A stretch of 64,000 bases of DNA from Xiphias gladius (lineage: Eukaryota; Chordata; Actinopteri; Istiophoriformes; Xiphiidae). Every line of letters starts with the position of its first letter. The stretch's first letter is position 1. Below are positions 37,296-58,085 of this stretch, one piece after another. The position numbers and the translations under genes are program-made. The stretch is taken from the NCBI RefSeq assembly GCF_016859285.1, contig NC_053411.1, positions 17,719,722 through 17,783,721 on the forward strand. The letters are read 5' to 3'. The notes under the pieces were generated by a model. That model made no database searches. It saw only the letters and a list, made by a program, of their open reading frames with translations, and had not been told where the DNA came from.

Positions 37296-37463
37296 TTTAA
37301 TGTTTCACAACATCGCTGGCTATTGAATGCAGCCCGGTACACGAAGGCTGATGTTTGTTTTTCTCAGTTTCTTATGATTTTAGACATATTCGCTGTTTGT
37401 TGAAAACGCAGCCCCGTGGGGGTGTCGCAGGAAGTCAGAGTTGGTCACGCAGAGTGTCGCGCC

Positions 37464-46927
<9,464 letters not shown>

Positions 46928-47283
46928 CTAGCACCTGTGGAGCTGAGAGACATGGACAAATAAAGAAAAGAAAAAGAAAACAAAACAGGCTTATTTTAGA
47001 TGGTTAATCTTGAGAAAAGCTGATGAAGAGAAAGAAGGAGAGAGGCAGAAATTTGGAGGTGTAAATTCATTTGTATGCACAGCTAATGTTGATATTTAGG
47101 TACCAAAGACAAAAAGACAATATCAAAATGTAGGGGACAGTGGTCAGGCTCGAACCTGTGCCCACAAGCACAGTATTGACTCTGCTGAAGCAACACATTC
47201 AATTCTGAACAAACATGCACAGCCTTTAGCTCTAACAATGGGCTGCCATACATCCACCACCGCAGCCCTGAACCAGTCACTAC

Positions 47284-48504
47284 CTGCTTCTGAATGTACC
47301 CAAAGATAACGCTCCCCGGCGCTAATGCGGATCCTGGTTTAATGCGGTTTCATTTCAGGCTTCGAGGAGAGGAGTTACGGCATGCGTAGCAGCTAGCAAA
47401 CCAGTCCCGTTACCGCGTCGCGGTGTTTTGCGAGGAGAGAGAGTCACGCCAAACTCCCTTCAAAAGTCTGGCCTTTTATTGTTACCTCACGTCTGGACGT
47501 ACATGCCTGGTGCTACGTGATGAGAGGCCTTTAACTCTTCAGTGGTATCCTGCTCTTCAATGCGGCCCACGTTTAAACACATAAAAGCAGAAGATACGTG
47601 AATAAAAACTAAGATTGTAACGTAGGTTAACCTGTAATTCTCTAAACATCCCGAAACATGACGGGCGGTGGCGACCAGCAATAATGCTGGATTTGTCCTT
47701 AAATAACCAGTTGTTGTGTGAGTCATTCATATGCCGTAGTCACTTACCGATCCTAGCGATTTACAAAAACATTCAATTGCTTACTCTTATGTATACGCCT
47801 TTGTCAGGGCGCAAGAAAACTTAAAATTGGCGAATAACTAGACGGAATTTGGAGCACTATCCAACGGAAACGCAGTCTTCCCGGGGCCCCGGTGCCAGTC
47901 ACAGCAGCAGTGTTTGAGAACTGTGCCGTTAAACTATCAACCACCTCTTCTTACGTACTCAGGTGGTTATATCAGCCGTTTTAAAAGCTCCACTGGAGTT
48001 TGACTGCATCGGTAAGTAAGAGCTCCGGCGGCTGCTAACGGCGAGCTAAAGGTTAGCTTTACATTGAACGACATCAGCGGCGGAGGCCCAGCAATCTGAC
48101 AGCTGCTCGTTAACGGTACATAGCTCCTTTCTGTGGGAATACGAGCCCCAAAAATGTGACAAAATCCGGAGCGAGGGGCCAAAACCTCACCCCTCTTCGG
48201 CTCCTGTTCCCCGGCTTAGATGAAAACAGACGAGAAAAGACGTTCGCAGACAAATAATCGTGAGTGAAACTTCTTTTTTCAGCAACGTGTTCGTCTCCTG
48301 GAAGCCGGCTGGAAAGATGGCGGGAGGGACGCACACAGCGTGCGACGCTGCTAGTGACGTCGCTAAGAAGCGACCTGGACCCACAAAAGTGGGAGATTCG
48401 AAGTGGCTAGCGAAACAAAACGGATTTAAACTCGGTTTGGGTCAGGCCGCCTCACAGCCCATGCATTGACACAACGCCCTGGAGACTTTTACTAGCCCTT
48501 CTTG
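47284..48504. promoter_or_regulatory. Divergent abce1/anapc10 promoter region and leader exons
   Basis: The two start codons point away from each other. Reverse-strand donors compatible with abce1 leader exons are GCAG|GTAGTG (exon end 47,284) and ATCG|GTAAGT (exon end 47,748). Forward donors for anapc10 leaders are ATCG|GTAAGT (exon end 48,011) and TCTT|GTAAGT (exon end 48,504). The interval is CpG-rich with no clear TATA box. The best guess for shared initiation is 47,750-48,010. The abce1 ATG exon begins after a CTCTCAG or CCACAG acceptor near 46,930-46,945. Confidence 0.55.
48314..48323 (+). promoter_or_regulatory. YY1-type motif AAGATGGCGG
   Basis: Exact match to the YY1 core seen near many vertebrate transcription starts. 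Its ATG also opens a roughly 50-codon upstream frame ending at 48,469, ahead of the 48,504 donor, so it could act as an upstream ORF if that leader is used. Confidence 0.45.
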
Positions 48505-49060
48505 TAAGTTTAATTTACATATTTGTCGTAAATTAAGTTGACGTCGCTGTGAGACAGTCTACAGTGGAGAAATATTCGCTCCTAGCAGCTAGCTAGAGCT
48601 CCACACCAAACTCCCATTAAAATGTTGTCATTTTTATTTGCATTGCATGCGTTTGAGAAAATAACGTAGGAGTTATTATTACAACGTTATGGTCAACTTT
48701 TAAAATCTTCTTTAGGAGTCTTTATGTTTGGTATTCTCTTGAGTTTCCCTCCTTCAAATACATCGAGTAAAACCAGAAGATATTAACCACTAATTAGGCA
48801 CTTAATGCAGCTGATAGCTAAATACAATGCTACTAGATTTGTCACTTATATGCCGAATTTTCCTTAAAGACTTATTATTATCATAGTCAGATTTTGTCAT
48901 TAATTTATTTTTTTAATATACAAGAAAATGTCAAAATGTTACAAATTTGAAGCAAGTTTGGCGTTAGGTTAATGACTTCCGAGAAAAATGTTACTAAACG
49001 AGGCTAAGCCCAACTAGCGTTTGCTGAACGTGGGTTTTTTTCTTTCTCCGTGATTGCAGG

Positions 49061-51434
49061 ATGGCCACCCCGAGCAAGACACCACCTGGCGCCGACCCCA
49101 AGCAGCTTGAGCGGACGGGGACGGTCCGGGAGATCGGCTCTCAGGCGGTGTGGTCCCTCTCCTCCTGTAAACCCGGTCAGACCCATACCCAGTGTGCAGT
49201 CAGCTGTGTGTATGCAGAGTAGCCAGTCTAGTCTGGTGTCAACTGGACTCTCTTTGTCCACCTATGTCCAGGTTTTGGAGTTGATCAGCTGAGGGACGAC
49301 AACCTGGAGACTTACTGGCAGTCAGATGGATCCCAACCTCACCTAGTCAACATACAGTTTAGGTAACATGAGCTTTGTTCTTTTAGTACAAGGATTTATG
49401 GATAGATATATATTTTTTAAGAAGTGTGCTTAATTCTTATTGAAACTCAAGGATAACAGGGAAATTGGCAAACAAATGCCTTTCTAGAAACAACTGCAGG
49501 ACGTGTTTTGCATCAGCTGGAAAACAACAACCAACTGAGGAGTAACATTGATTTTGTAATGGAAATAGTCTGAGTTATCAAGGAGATTTTAATGTCAGGG
49601 TCTTGGAAGATATTTGCTTCTCTTATGTGTCCTCTTTTGTGCCTTTCTGCTTCTGAATCATCTGTATGTTGGTGTCTGTGTTTATCGTCCCTGATGATTT
49701 TTATTTATTTATTTTTGTTCAGGAGGAGGACAACAGTGAAGATGCTGTGTATTTATGCTGATTATAAATCTGATGAGAGCTACACCCCCAGTAAGATTTC
49801 TGTCAGAGTGGGCAACAACTTCCACAACCTGCAAGAAATCAGGGTAACAACTGGAGAGCAGTGCTTGTCTTCATCTAAAGGCCGCCTGAAGTTCATGACA
49901 GAGTTTCATAACCACTCAAATGATCCGCTTTTTTTTTCTCACCGTTCTCTTCTTCCTCACTGTAGCAGTTGGAGATGGTGGAGCCCAGTGGCTGGATTCA
50001 CATCTCTCTGATGAACCAGGTAAGAAACTCATGTCTTTGTTTAACTTTATTCCCTTTTAAGATGAGGTGTCTCTATTAAAACACCGACAGCAGCATCGAG
50101 ACAAACTAGACGGCGACGGTCGCATAGAAATGTGCTCGGGAGATTTGACAAAATATATCATAAGATGGTGTAAAATTGTCAACTGCCAGAGATTTCGTTT
50201 GAAAACTTCAAACTTAATCCAGTGTTAACAGACAGCTGGACGTCTTTTACAACTTTGCGTGTTTGAGATATTTATTAAATCACATGTATCATCTGACTGC
50301 AATTCAAGAAATTAGGGGCTGCAAGTTTGCTGATTTATTATGATAAGACAGGTGATAACACTGGCTGGGTTTAAGAAAACTGTCGATGTTCCTCCCAGAG
50401 CTGTCATAACCAATTTCAAACTAGTGATGCGAGTATGAAAAACCACCACGTTTACACGGGGTAGTTTTATCCGGTAGAGGGGGCGACTTCAGAATGTGAA
50501 CAACCCCAACATCTCTGTTTTCACCCTCACAGTTCATGTGTTTAGTGTGATTTTTGCCTCTGCGGTAATGGCTGCATCGTTGGGGGACAAAAACGCAACG
50601 AATCAGTATATTTTATGTGGTTTTATTTTGGATTTGTAAAAACAGACATTCCCCTTTCAGTTATTTCATCCATAAACAGCTTTTCCATTGATTTTTCAGA
50701 AAATGTACTATATTCAGAGAATCAACATTCAGTATAAACGGTGATATCCATGTTGCCTGCATAGAAATAAGCAAAATTCAACCAAAAGGGGAAAAAAAAA
50801 AGGGGGGAGGTGGCTAAAGTCAGGTTTTATATCGGTTCTCCACTTTGAAACCAGCAGCTACTTCAGTTTAAGTGTGTATATCCACGAATCTTGTGATTTA
50901 TTCTTGCAAGATTTCTTTTCATGTGATTCTGGGTAACGTACCTCAGTACTTTTTTGGTACCGGCCGATGTGTATCCGTAACTCATAATATTGACAACGCA
51001 CTTATTTAAAGTGCAGAAAGCCAGCATTGAATGCTCCCTGAGATTCGTTGTCATAGTTCCTGACTTAAATCAAAACGTAGCCTGTTTTAGGCCGTTTTTA
51101 TTCAGGCAGCATTCGAGGAGTTTGGCTTTTTCTGTTTAAATCAGTTTCGTAGAAAAACGTGTTTATTTCACAGAGTAAGGCATCGGAACAAAGTGTGGCT
51201 TTCTTTGATAAAAGCGTCAAGGGCGACTTAACTGTGGGTTTCTCCGTGTTTCAGCGGACCAACGAGCCGATCAGCACCTTCATGATCCAGATCGCGGTGT
51301 TGGCCAACCACCAGAACGGCAGAGACACTCACATGCGGCAGATTAAAGTCTACACGCCGGTGGAGGAGAGCTCCATCGGCAAGTTCCCGCGTTGCACCAC
51401 AGTCGACTTCATGATGTACCGCACAATCAGGTGA
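49061..51434 (+). CDS. anapc10: Anaphase-promoting complex subunit 10 (APC10/DOC1), complete
   Basis: Coding exons 49061-49175, 49272-49362, 49723-49843, 49966-50019 and 51255-51434 (TGA) are in phase, giving 561 nt and 186 aa against 185 in human as I recall. The protein is almost entirely the DOC domain, a jelly-roll fold that binds substrate D-boxes with the CDC20/CDH1 coactivator. Strong family stretches are visible: [78 protein letters not shown] and the C-terminal Ile-Arg tail (YRTIR) that docks on APC3/CDC27. The exon at 49,966 is taken after TGTAG so that Gln starts it; the next AG, three bases on, would drop one residue. The loop around residues 125-135 differs from human and is one residue longer. 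It runs away from abce1, as in other vertebrates. Confidence 0.96.
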
Positions 51435-51843
51435 TCGGGACTGACATGAGAACACCTGACCCTCTGTGGCCCCGGGGAAACGTTGGGAATTGCACAAAAT
51501 GCCCAGAAAGGGGGAAAAATGACACAGACTGATATCTGGAGCTGCTGCTGCTGCTGCACATCGATTAAAAATCAGATTTGGTCGATTCAGACATGATGCA
51601 GATTGATTGATTTTTTTCTATTTTGAACCCAGAACCGATCAGTCTTGCACTCGTTGTCATTAAGGTTTGGTCAAATGTGACTTCTTAAAGATACAGTACT
51701 GCTCTTTTAAATCAAAGCTGCCAATATTTCATACATTTAAATTTGACTGTAACAAGAGTTCAATGTTTTTCTCTGCAATTTTTTTTTTCTCAGAATGGAA
51801 AAGCCTCTGTACACGGTCAAATCCCTCCACAACACGATCAGCA

Positions 51844-52209
51844 TGTTGTTTTCACACTCTAGTTTTCGTACGGATTAAACAAACCAGATGTGACGTGTTA
51901 ATCAGTGAGCTTTAGAGCTGCTGGTAGGTGGATTGTGTTACCTTTACATAGAGCCAGGCTAGCTGTTTCCCCCCCGTTTCCAGTCTTTATGCTAAGCTAA
52001 GCTAACTGCCCGCTGGCCGTGGCTTCATATTTACCCTACAGATGTGAGAGTAGTGTCGATCTTCTCATCTAACTCTGCAAGAAAAGCACATAAGTGCATT
52101 TACTAAAATGATTTTGGCCTGAAAATTACTTAATGGATTAACTGCAAATGAGAAGACCATGAGTTTTGGTTAAAAGCTCTGGAAACTGTCAGACAATGGA
52201 CCTTGATTT

Positions 52210-52270
<61 letters not shown>

Positions 52271-54282
52271 AGCTTTAATGTTTCATGATGGTTTAAAAGC
52301 TGTTTTCATTGTAACAAGGAGAAAGTTCAGGAAGAAACACTGAATATTTGTGTTTTTTGGCATGAAAACAGTCAAATTTAAAGATATTAAATATGGCACA
52401 TCAACCCTACACAGTGACAGTTTTTATGTCGTGATGTCTGAAGAGTTTAGCTCCATGAAGAAATTTGGCAGCACTTGGGGAGAAAAACGAGCTCCTCCTA
52501 CAATAATGTGGCGGTTTGTATGAAAGTAAAACACGTTATTGTTAACTGCTAAAGTTTGGTTCTGTTTCGATGCTTGGGTTTCAAATTTTGATCGAATCTC
52601 AGGTGGGAAAGTGGATTCAAAGGTTTTTTTGGGAATAAAATTCAGAAAAAACTCAGTTCCAGAGACGCATGTTTTACTATTGTAGGTGAGATTTAACCTG
52701 CAGGACGACCAAAAATATGCCAAGATAAACCCGGCAGTCATTCATTTACCGGTCAACATTTTCTAAAGCAACAGATTTCCCCCATAGACTGGATCCAGCT
52801 GCACGTGACCAGTAAAAATTGAAAACCTTTTCACTTTACGAGGTTTTGTTCGGTATCAGAAACTCAAAAGTTCAAAACCCCAAACTGCTGTGCCTGCAGG
52901 CCGTCTTCATCGGCTGCCAGAATCTGACCGAGTTAATGTATAAAACAAAAGAAAACGTTAGCAGAGAAGAAAGCGTAAAAGACGAGACACGAGCAGCGAA
53001 AGAGACTCGGGTTCCTACTAAACAAAAGGTGATGTCATGCGTTTGACAGGTGGCGATAGGGAGCACGTGAAGGCAGGTGAACTGTTACGATGCCGTTAGT
53101 ACACATCCAGGTGTGGACATGCTGGGCGAACCACCAAAATGAGCCGATTTGCGGGGTAATTGAACATGCCTCCCAGGAGTCTCCACAGTATTCGAGGAGA
53201 CTGTAGATTTCCTTTAAAGGGCCTTTTATACAGGTTCCAGGGAAATGAGAGGCAGACTCCCAGGACCCGCTGGGCTCTTAAGGTATGTTCCATGAGTTTC
53301 AATCTTTTGTGTGTGTTCATTGAAGTCGCTTTAGGAACCAATAATTTCCAATGTACTTATTGACATGTGAGTATGGTTTTACGCCAGACTTGACGGTATG
53401 TGAATCTGTCCTAGGTTCTATCCTCAAGGTTAAGGAGGTTTCACACGTTACACACATTAAAAAAAAAAAAAAAAAAAGTTTTTTGGAAACACTAACAGTT
53501 AAATGTCACACTGAAACCTGTTATATCTGTATGCTAAATATGAAGCTACAGCCCATATGTCCTGTATTTAATATCTTTTTAAGTTTGACTGTTTTCATGC
53601 CAAAAACACAAATATTCAGTGTTTTATTCCTGTTACAATGAAAACAGCTTGTAAACCATCATGAGACATTAAAGTTCTCATTTAAAAAAAAAAAAAAAAA
53701 AAAAAAAAATCAAGGTCCATTGTCTGACAGTTTCCAGGGCTTTTAACCACATCTCATGGTCTTCTCATTTGCAGTTAATCCATTATTTTGTCAGAATATT
53801 CTGTATTTCTTTGTCTAATGTGATAGTTAACTGAATGTTTGAGTTGCGCAAATCAGTTTAATGATGTGAGTTTCACTTTTCACTTTCCATTATCTTCTTG
53901 AGAATTAAAAAAACAAAACAAAAGTCATGAGAAATAATTGGCAGTTGCATCTCTGACCCGAGAAAACTCCATCCAGTGATGAAAACTATGAGATGTGGAT
54001 CCAGAAAAAGCCAGTAAGTGGACCTTGATATAAGGAGAGACAGACATTTTAGGAAATGCACTTATGTGCTTTTCTTGCAGAGTTAGATGAGAAGATCGAC
54101 ACTACTCTCACATCTGAAGGGTAAATATGAAGCCACGGCCAGCGGGCAGTTAGCTTAGCTTAGCATAAAGACTGGAAACGGGGGGGAACAGCTAGCCTGG
54201 CTCTATCCACCTACCAGCAGCTCTAAAGCTCACCGATTAACACGTCACATCTGGTTTGTTTAATCCGTACGAAAACTAGAGT
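51844..54282. repeat. Long inverted duplication, arms about 550 and 730 bp
   Basis: The left arm 51,844-52,395 reads as the reverse complement of the right arm 53,556-54,282. Sample windows compared by eye differ by only one to a few bases in about 80, for example around AGTGTCGATCTTCTCATC (left) and its partner near 54,090. The left arm has about 19 extra bases near 51,935, and the right arm has roughly 240 extra bases near 53,780-54,040. The spacer is about 1.16 kb (52,396-53,555). Part of the arm is a dispersed repeat that also occurs at 35.6-35.9 kb. Confidence 0.9.
52207..52268. repeat. Poly(T) plus (TG)n tract
   Basis: About 25 T residues are followed by about 18 TG units. The matching place in the other inverted arm (53,683-53,709) is a plain poly(A) run, so the TG part arose or was lost after duplication. 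Confidence 0.93.
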
Positions 54283-54731
54283 GTGAAAACGACAAACAAT
54301 TCCTCGGCCGGGACCAGTGACTTCCTTCCCCCAGAAATGTTGAACTATTCCTTTTAAAGTGAATTGAATCGACTATTGGTTGTATTAAAAAGTGAACAGT
54401 GATAAGTGACTGTCAGGCTGGATCAGAAAGCACAACTCAGATTACTGCAGGTCGGCATGTGAACCACTAGAGGGAGCCAGGTGGACGTGGCTGGAGAGGG
54501 ATGGATATTCTCATCAACAGAGAAAAAGTTTCACAGCAGAATCACAGGTCTCGATGGTCTCGGTTGCCGTGGTAACTGAGACTACAGCAGCCAATAGGCG
54601 CTGCTCTTAGCTGAAGTACATTGATCTGACAGAGTGTGTGTGTGTGTGTGTGTCTCACACAGTAAACACATTTAATCTGGATTACACTCCACTTCTCCGC
54701 ACTTCAATTCAGAAAATTCAATTTGGCTGCA

Positions 54732-54970
54732 AACACACACACACACACACACCTTCTGTGCTTCTGAGGACCATCATTCACATTATGCATTCAGCCCCTA
54801 ACCTGCACCATCACGGCTAAACGCCCAACCCCAAACCTGATCGTAACCTGAACCCTAAAACCAAATCTGAACCTTCAAACGGCCTGAATGTGCAGTAATT
54901 TCCTCACTAAGACGGTTTTAAACTGAAGCTGGTTCTCACAAAGATAGCAGTACAAGCCCACTCTCACATT
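54732..54970 (+). repeat. CA tract plus 'CTGAGGACCATCATTCAC' repeat
   Basis: Same family as 1,672-1,890. A (CA)n start, then ACCTGCACCATCACGGCTAA and CCTGAACCCTAAAACC, and an end reading TTCTCACAAAGATAGCAGTA. Confidence 0.75.
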
Positions 54971-55384
54971 GGTAAATTATACAGAAATACACACACGCGC
55001 ACACAGATTGATACTAATAGAAAAATAAGCATTCACACAAAAACATAATTTTATGCTGGCAAGTGTATTTGCGCTCTCGCTTACACACACACACACACAT
55101 TAATGAGTCTCAGCCTGATGTTTTGATGTGGTGTTTTACTGTCTGCTACTTAAGCTGAGAGCTTTTTCCTGCCTTTACAAGGTATTTTAATCACCTGCGC
55201 ACATAACCGCCGCAGCCCGCACCACCATTGGTATTCATGGCTGCTCTTTGGGTACGACGGCCGTGTTTTCGTTTAACCTACAGGGGTGGGGCCAGAGGGG
55301 GGTGGCCCGGGTTGGCACAGGTCCCCCTGGAGTCCGTCTGGTCAGCGCCGGTGCCAACCTCCGTATGAAGTGACTGCTAATTTA

Positions 55385-55690
55385 TTCCTGTTGGAAGGTC
55401 AATCGAGCGGCTACAAGCAAATGCAAAATAAGATGAAAAATGACTAAAAAGTGATGCGAAGTGGTAGATAAGAGACGCAAAGAGACAGCAGACGCGAAAC
55501 GACAAATAAGAGACGCAAAATCACTATGCAGACACCCAAAAGACATTGCATCACTACCAATGTACACAAAATGACCACGAAAGGGACACAGACTGATGCC
55601 AGGGACTAAACCGAGACCTGAAACGACAAATACACAGACACAAAACGACCACGAAAAGAGGCAAAATAGCCAAAAGGGACACACAAATAT
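55385..55690 (+). repeat. Degenerate tandem repeat of 'GACACAAAACGACCACGAAA'
   Basis: Many imperfect units built from AAATGACCACGAAAGGGACA, AAACGACAAATAAGAGACGC and similar words. Both long frames across it are repeat artefacts. Confidence 0.7.
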
Positions 55691-56136
55691 TACGGAGACG
55701 TAAAATCCGCACGTGTGTCCAGGCTGCAGGATATTCCGCTACGAATAGCAGCTATTTTACTAATAGTGTTTCATATTAGAATGGGAAGTTTTTCTATTTC
55801 CTTTATTAGACTGAATTAGTAAAGTAACTATTACTAATGTACAGTTTATTATTGCCAAGAATCAGGGCTTTAAATTTGAGTCTTAACATAAATCACACAC
55901 ACACACGCCCGTAACCTGTATTTTATTTTTCTAGTCCACACTCAGGGTCGATTTGACTATGAATGTTCAGCCTGTAGCGCTCTGTGTGTTTTTGTGCGTG
56001 TTTGTGGTCGGGGAAAAACATTACGTCTGCTTCATCTCCTTCCCGCTTCAAGCTATAATCTCTCTCTCTCACACTCACACACACACTTGTAGAGCAGAGC
56101 TTTCTACTGAGAGAGAAGAGAGGGAAAGGGTCCGGA

Positions 56137-56291
56137 GGGGTGGACAAAATAACAGGGACACTTGCGCAGTCTAACGCAACAGCTCTGCAACGCACCCTGC
56201 TCTGCCAACATTGTAATTACTGTGAGCACAGGTAAATGTGGGTCCAGAGAATCGTTACGTCGTCAGGTGTCCCTGTTATTTTGTCCACCCC
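56137..56291. mobile_element. 155-bp MITE with perfect 25-bp terminal inverted repeats
   Basis: The left end 56,137-56,161 (GGGGTGGACAAAATAACAGG...) and right end 56,267-56,291 (...TTATTTTGTCCACCCC) are perfect inverted repeats. There is no coding capacity and no clear target duplication. GGGGTGGACAAAATATTAGA inside the element at 15,731-16,170 is similar to its terminus. Confidence 0.9.
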
Positions 56292-56399
56292 GCCCATGTG
56301 TAAAGACAGAGGGCTGTGAATGTGCTTTTAGCCGGATGAAACCAGCCTGTTGCTCCTCTGCTTTGTTTGCTGCTCAACAGCAATTACATTAATGGCTTA

Positions 56400-56800
56400 C
56401 ACACACACACACACACACACTTGTACTGGTATACTTGTGAGGACCCTCATTGACATAATGTATCCTTGAACCTTAACTTAAACCTAATTCTGACCTTGGC
56501 CCTAAAACCAAGTCATAACCAAACGGACATTTTCCAAAAACGTCCCCACTTTACGAAAAAGACCTTCCTTTTTGGAAATGTCCGCAATTGACTAAAAAAT
56601 GTTTGAGAAATGTCTTAACCTTGCAAATATGTCGTCACCCTCCTAAAATGTTCCCACTTTCTTAAAGATCTCCTCATTTGCCAAAAAAAGTTCCTCGAAA
56701 TGTCTGCGCATTACAAAAACGTCCTCGCCTTTCAAAAAGGTTCCGCTCTCTCTAAAATGTTCTCGCTCTCCGAAAATGCTGTGACTCTACAAAAACGTCC
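56400..56800 (+). repeat. CA tract plus 'CTTGTGAGGACCCTCATTGA' repeat with degenerate tandem tail
   Basis: The start matches the 1,672 and 54,732 copies. From about 56,530 to 56,800 it dissolves into repeating units such as GTCCCCACTTTACGAAAAA and ATGTTCTCGCTCTCCGAAAA. Confidence 0.7.
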
Positions 56801-56809
56801 TCAGTCCAA

Positions 56810-57040
56810 AGGTCTAATGCTGCTACGAGGACGAGGTCGCTGGCGACACCGTTGGCCGTAGAGTTACGGTCATCCCCCGAGTTCCCCTCGACTCGGGGTC
56901 CACGAAAAGTCTTCGCCACGCTCGCTCTGTGGAAGGCACACCTGCTCTTTCCATCCCAGACAGGTGAGGGACTCCAACCAGCAACCTTCAGGTGACGGAC
57001 GGCCTCGGGCGGCGGAAGGTCAGACTGGGGAGCACAGAGA
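56810..57040 (-). mobile_element. Possible SINE-like element, reverse orientation
   Basis: On the reverse strand GGTTGCTGGTTGGAGTCCC carries a near-consensus pol III B-box (56,968-56,979), within a moderately GC-rich block bounded by a (CA)n tract. There is no convincing A-box, so this is tentative. Confidence 0.35.
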
Positions 57041-57043
57041 GGT

Positions 57044-57080
<37 letters not shown>
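57044..57080. repeat. (CA)n microsatellite
   Basis: Uninterrupted CA units next to the possible SINE. Confidence 0.95.
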
Positions 57081-57084
<4 letters not shown>

Positions 57085-57309
57085 TGAAAAGCTACTTAAA
57101 GGTGCCATGTTGGGTTTTCTTGTAAACGCACCGAGAGTCCCTGAGTCCCAGTTGAAAGGAATGTGTTGAGTGTGTTTCTGGTTTAAGGTCTAATTTAAGG
57201 TTTTACTTAAAACCGTCGCCCCCTTTTTGTCAGTTGATGCCGGAAAATCTTAATTTATTTATTCAGAAATGTCTTGTCAATATTCTGCAGGGGATTCAGG
57301 GAGCTAATG

Positions 57310-57353
57310 GTGTGTGTGTGTGTCTGTGTCTGTGTGTGTGTCTGTGTGTGTCT

Positions 57354-57385
<32 letters not shown>
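57310..57385. repeat. (TG)n microsatellite with TCTG interruptions
   Basis: A compound TG/TCTG repeat. Confidence 0.93.
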
Positions 57386-57499
57386 TTTACAGCTAGCCCT
57401 GAGGGAACTCACTATTGTGCTGACAACAAGCTGCAAAGCTCATGGGTAATGTATGAGAAGTGTTTTTCGGCTGCACTGCATGCAAACACACACACACAC

Positions 57500-57656
57500 A
57501 TACACTTATGTAGCTATCCTTGTTTGGACATTGCGTCGTCTTGACACTTACCTTTAACCAGGACCTCAGAAATGACGTTTTGCCTCATCGGGACCAGGCT
57601 GTGGTTCCCATGAGGACTACTGGTACCGACAAGGTCCCAAAGAGGTAACAGAAACG

Positions 57657-57704
<48 letters not shown>
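57500..57704. repeat. 'TTGTTTGGACATTG...TGGTTCCCATGAGGAC' repeat ending in (CA)n
   Basis: CTTGTTTGGACATTGCGTCG, ACCAGGACCTCAGAAATGAC and GGACCAGGCTGTGGTTCCC resemble a common fish repeat. A 46-base (CA)n tract ends it (57,658-57,704). Confidence 0.55.
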
Positions 57705-57707
<3 letters not shown>

Positions 57708-57837
57708 AGAAACACAGGTAATGTCAGGGGAAGGTGTGTTGTGGGAAGCAGTCACATTGGAGGCTGCATATTAAAACGCAGAAAAAACACACACACACAC
57801 ACATCAGCAGCTTTGTCTGCTGCTTGTGTCTGTTCAT

Positions 57838-58085
57838 TTTTTTTTTCTGTTTCTTCCTTTCCCCTCCTTTTCCTCTCCTCTCTTTCATTCATTTCCTGTC
57901 CTCTTTTCTCCTTTCCTTACCTTTCCTTAATTTTCCTCCCTTCCTTCCTTCCTCCCTTTATATTCCATTCATTACCTTCCTTTGCCTTTCTCTCCTTTTT
58001 ATTCATGTTCTTTTCTTTCCTTCCCTCTCCTTCCACTCTCATTTCTTTCCTTGTCTCGTTTCTTTGTCCTCTCCTTTCCCTTCTT
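57838..58085 (+). repeat. Second polypyrimidine tract (CTTTCC-rich)
   Basis: About 250 bases nearly free of purines in TTCCTTCC/TTTCC units. Long open frames here are compositional. Confidence 0.88.

Noticed and set aside
48260-48469. 69-codon frame with good ATG context as a separate gene
   Set aside because: It lies inside the anapc10 leader region. It is better explained as a possible upstream ORF around a YY1 motif, with no recognisable protein family.
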